Source: Branchipolynoe longqiensis
Taxonomy: Eukaryota > Annelida > Polychaeta > Phyllodocida > Polynoidae
Length of the DNA: 64,000 nucleotides
Direction: 5' to 3'
NCBI GenBank assembly: GCA_030323885.1
Contig: CM059186.1
Location: 151,130,407-151,194,406 of the forward strand
The translations under genes were made by a program, and so were the position numbers. The notes beneath the pieces were generated by a model. It was not told the origin of the DNA. It was given only the letters and a program-made list of their open reading frames with translations, and made no database searches. How positions within the stretch are numbered: position 1 is the stretch's first letter; the number at the start of each line of letters is the position of its first letter. This document shows, one piece after another, positions 61,713 to 64,000 of the stretch.

Positions 61713-62237
61713 GACACCTAGTGGTAACGAAATGAAGTATGTTTCATGCAGGTGGTGCCATCGGGCGTGAAGATTTGCAACTAGAAAAGAAGACGACCGT
61801 CTGACCTCTGTTGTCTGGTGCTGCCACCTGGAGATATTAGGTTAAAACCCTGAAGATCAATGATGGCACCACCTAGTGCCTATGGCGGGAAGCAGATGTA
61901 CAGCCGCAAACAAACCTTAAGGTAAACCATGGTTGTTACGACATAACTACATCCAGTAGAAGAAAAGTCGATGCAGATCTATTCCTTGATTTCCACACAG
62001 CAAAAAATAAATTCGGGATTTTGTTGCGTCCTATATAAATGTTGTATTGTCACAACTCTATCAATGCGTTCGAAGGTTATCGTCAGTAGCGTAAGGCAAC
62101 GTGGTGAACTATAGAAATAATTAAATAAATAAATACATAAATAAATGCATAAATTAAAAAATGCCGGTAACTACTGTTGTCACTCTGCTGCAATGACACC
62201 TATGCAGCCTCCGCCAATCGGTCCCGCCTCTTTTGAT
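61713..62237. other. no gene seen
   Basis: Unique-looking sequence upstream of the homeodomain/HMG-like gene; a TAAATAAATAAATA patch at 62115-62150. Confidence 0.4.
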
Positions 62238-62508
62238 AGCTTTGGACGAATGTGGGGGTTTATGTAGACTCAGTCTTTTCATATGTCAGGCTTTGGACAA
62301 ACATGGGGCTTTATGTAGGCTCAGTCTTTTCATATGTCAGGCTTTGGACAAACATGGGGCTTTATGTAGGCTCAGTCTTTACATAGGTCAACCTTGGATG
62401 AACGTGGGGGTTTATGTAGACTCAGTCTTTTCATATGTCAGGCTTTGGACAAACATGGGGCTTTATGTAGGCTCAGTCTTTACATAGGTCAACCTTGGAC
62501 AAACGGGG
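62238..62508. repeat. 51-bp minisatellite, about five copies
   Basis: Unit CTTTGGACAAACATGGGGCT plus TTATGTAGGCTCAGTCTTTT. Two variants alternate (CATATGTCAGG versus ACATAGGTCAACC). 51 is a multiple of 3, so the frame repeats as ALDKHGALCRLSL. Confidence 0.92.
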
Positions 62509-62699
62509 CACTCCGGCCCCTCCTGACAAGAACAACAGATATTCACGGAAAAACGGCAAAGAATGCCCTTAGGCCGAGTGAGCCACATAAAAAATACGTT
62601 TCAGACGACGACTGAGTCGTACGCGAAAAAGGCAGCGAGTCACTCGTTGCCCATTCTTCGGGAGACTCAGAAGGGGGTATGACCGCGGGTTGGGTGTGA

Positions 62700-62782
62700 C
62701 GTTTCTCGATGCGCAAAATTTTATTTTTAACGCTGACGGGTCGCCGGGAGAAACGTCGTAGTGTGACAGCCCCATTAGATCG
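62700..62782. mobile_element. right end of the 12755-13354 MITE family, solo
   Basis: ACGCTGACGGGTCGCCGGGA, GAAACGTCGTAGTGTGACAG and CCCCATTA match 13270-13354 almost exactly. The left end is not found nearby. Confidence 0.8.
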
Positions 62783-62868
62783 GAGTGTGGCTGTGTTCAG
62801 CGGGACACATCGTCTAACGGGCACAGTGGGCTGCCTCCGAACTGGGCCCCTGGTGTCATGTCTAGTAC

Positions 62869-63286
62869 TAGATAAAAGATTCACCATGTACTTGTGGTAC
62901 ACGGGTGAACGACAATGCAGTCTAAATACGGGCGAAAATAGGTTTAGTATGGAACAGGAAGTAGAATGCCTGTCTCCAGTATCAAATGGTTACTTATATC
63001 GGCACAGAGTTGGTGAAATGGGGGAGAATGCAAAAAGACAAGATGGCGGCCATAGAACGCCGTCGATTTCACTTTTAATTGTTATTGAACTAGATATTTT
63101 ATTATATTTTTCAACTCAAAGGTAGCGGGGAAATATGAAGACATATACAAAGAATAAATATTGCTTCTTAGATTGTGAAATTAGGCTCTCATAAAGACTC
63201 ATTTCATTAGCCCGATTTTTCGACCGTTTTTATATAAGGCTGGTCTTCACCTGTGTACTGCAAGTACCGCCTGAATCTTTTATCTA
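62869..63286 (+). mobile_element. 418-bp MITE (TAGATAAAAGATTC family)
   Basis: Opposite-orientation partner of 46772-47189, same length. Ends TAGATAAAAGATTCACC and GAATCTTTTATCTA; internal GACAAGATGGCGGCCATAGA shared. Confidence 0.85.
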
Positions 63287-63502
63287 ATCTATTACATGCC
63301 GTGTTCCGAGCGTCTCTCGCTGAATGGATGTGCATAATATTTTTGTTGTTCTTGTTTGTCTTCAGGGATGTCTAATGAAACGTTGATGGCAGTAATAACT
63401 CATATGTTTTCCACTCTTGACGCATGGTGCTATTATCACACCACACAAGGCAGTGTCTGCAGCAACAGCAGCACCTCAAGCACTTCTAGCATCCCACTGA
63501 CC

Positions 63503-63815
63503 AGATGGGAAGAGGCCGAATGAGTTGAGCGTCCACCTCCCGTTTTGGTAGACTTTGATCGAGTCAAACCAATAACTTAAAAATTAATACTTGTCACTTC
63601 CTACCCAGGCAGTTGGCATTATTAACATCGGGCAAGGACTGATTGGCTCAGTGTCAGGATAATGTGACTGAGTGGGATATCAGTTCAGGGTGCTGACAGC
63701 CTGGTCTCCCAGATGGGCATCATTATAAAGTCACCATGAGGGCCCAATGTCACAAGTCAGTACCCATCCTGATATGACCTTAGATGTTGCTAGGACGTAA
63801 CACTCCGACAACCAC
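63503..63815 (+). mobile_element. SINE family 1 copy
   Basis: Head GAGGCCGAATGAGTTGAG, diverged B box, body with GACTGAGTGGGATATCAG, tail GCTAGGACGTAACACTCC. Intact at the site broken in other copies (GGGCATCATTATAAAGTCACC). Confidence 0.85.
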
Positions 63816-64000
63816 CAACCTACCACCCCTCGCAACCCGCCTCCCCCTCCCCCTCAGCTACCTCCCATAGCTACACGAGAAGCCGTGATTCCACTTCCGG
63901 ATATGTATTAGCCGTTATTCAACGTAATCTCGCAATGCTTACTGCACCAACTTCCGGTTTGTGTAGCGCAGGCGGTGTGTGTGTGGCGGTGTGTGTGTGG

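Overview
This is a eukaryotic, animal-type window. It has small GC-rich coding exons with GT-AG introns set in AT-rich, gene-poor DNA, and is crowded with tRNA-headed SINEs, LINE remnants, tyrosine-recombinase (YR) elements, PIF/Harbinger-like transposons, MITEs, minisatellites and long G/C homopolymers. The mobile-element mix (DIRS, Crypton-like, RTE, Harbinger) suggests a marine invertebrate, perhaps a mollusc or another lophotrochozoan, or a basal deuterostome. Nothing seen fixes the species. There are no rRNAs, no convincing tRNA genes and no CRISPR arrays. Positions 52049-52548 are an assembly gap.

Two host-type genes can be reconstructed, both on the minus strand. (1) 47796 to 18649: the last four exons (about 630 residues) of a large protein with coiled coils, a hydrophobic membrane segment and a C-terminal protein-kinase fold whose catalytic residues are lost (HRD is HME, DFG is NLG). 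Its 5' exons were not found. (2) 61556 to 57500: a compact seven-exon gene. It has a 7-codon first exon, a divergent homeodomain-like helix-turn-helix split over three exons, then an HMG-box-like segment, an alanine-rich linker, and a last exon with an in-frame TGA followed by 133 more open codons. A five-copy GGTCA array lies 120-156 bp upstream of its ATG.

Layout. 1-2776: 5' end of a DIRS-like YR retrotransposon (Gag and reverse transcriptase, minus strand), leaving the window on the left. 2.8-18.6 kb: no host gene; satellites, SINEs and MITEs. 18.6-21 kb: last two kinase-like exons and two intronic minisatellites. 21-37.6 kb: a long intron holding a 100-bp minisatellite, an RTE-type LINE between duplications of more than 100 bp, a SINE split by two head-to-tail Crypton-like units, and a pogo-like foldback cluster. 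37.7-38.8 kb: the 1.1-kb kinase-gene exon. 39.7-45.6 kb: a 5.8-kb PIF/Harbinger-like transposon with a decayed MADF-BESS gene, a transposase tail and a nested LINE fragment. 46-50 kb: MITEs, a further kinase-gene exon, and a SINE split by another MITE. 50.7-51.7 kb: a purine-rich tract. 52.5-56.2 kb: a higher-order satellite of hairpin modules. 57.5-61.6 kb: the homeodomain/HMG-like gene. 62.2-64 kb: minisatellite, MITE and SINE copies.

Much of the window is nested insertion: element into SINE, LINE into MITE, SINE into MITE, LINE into Harbinger intron. This gives internal evidence for several element boundaries.
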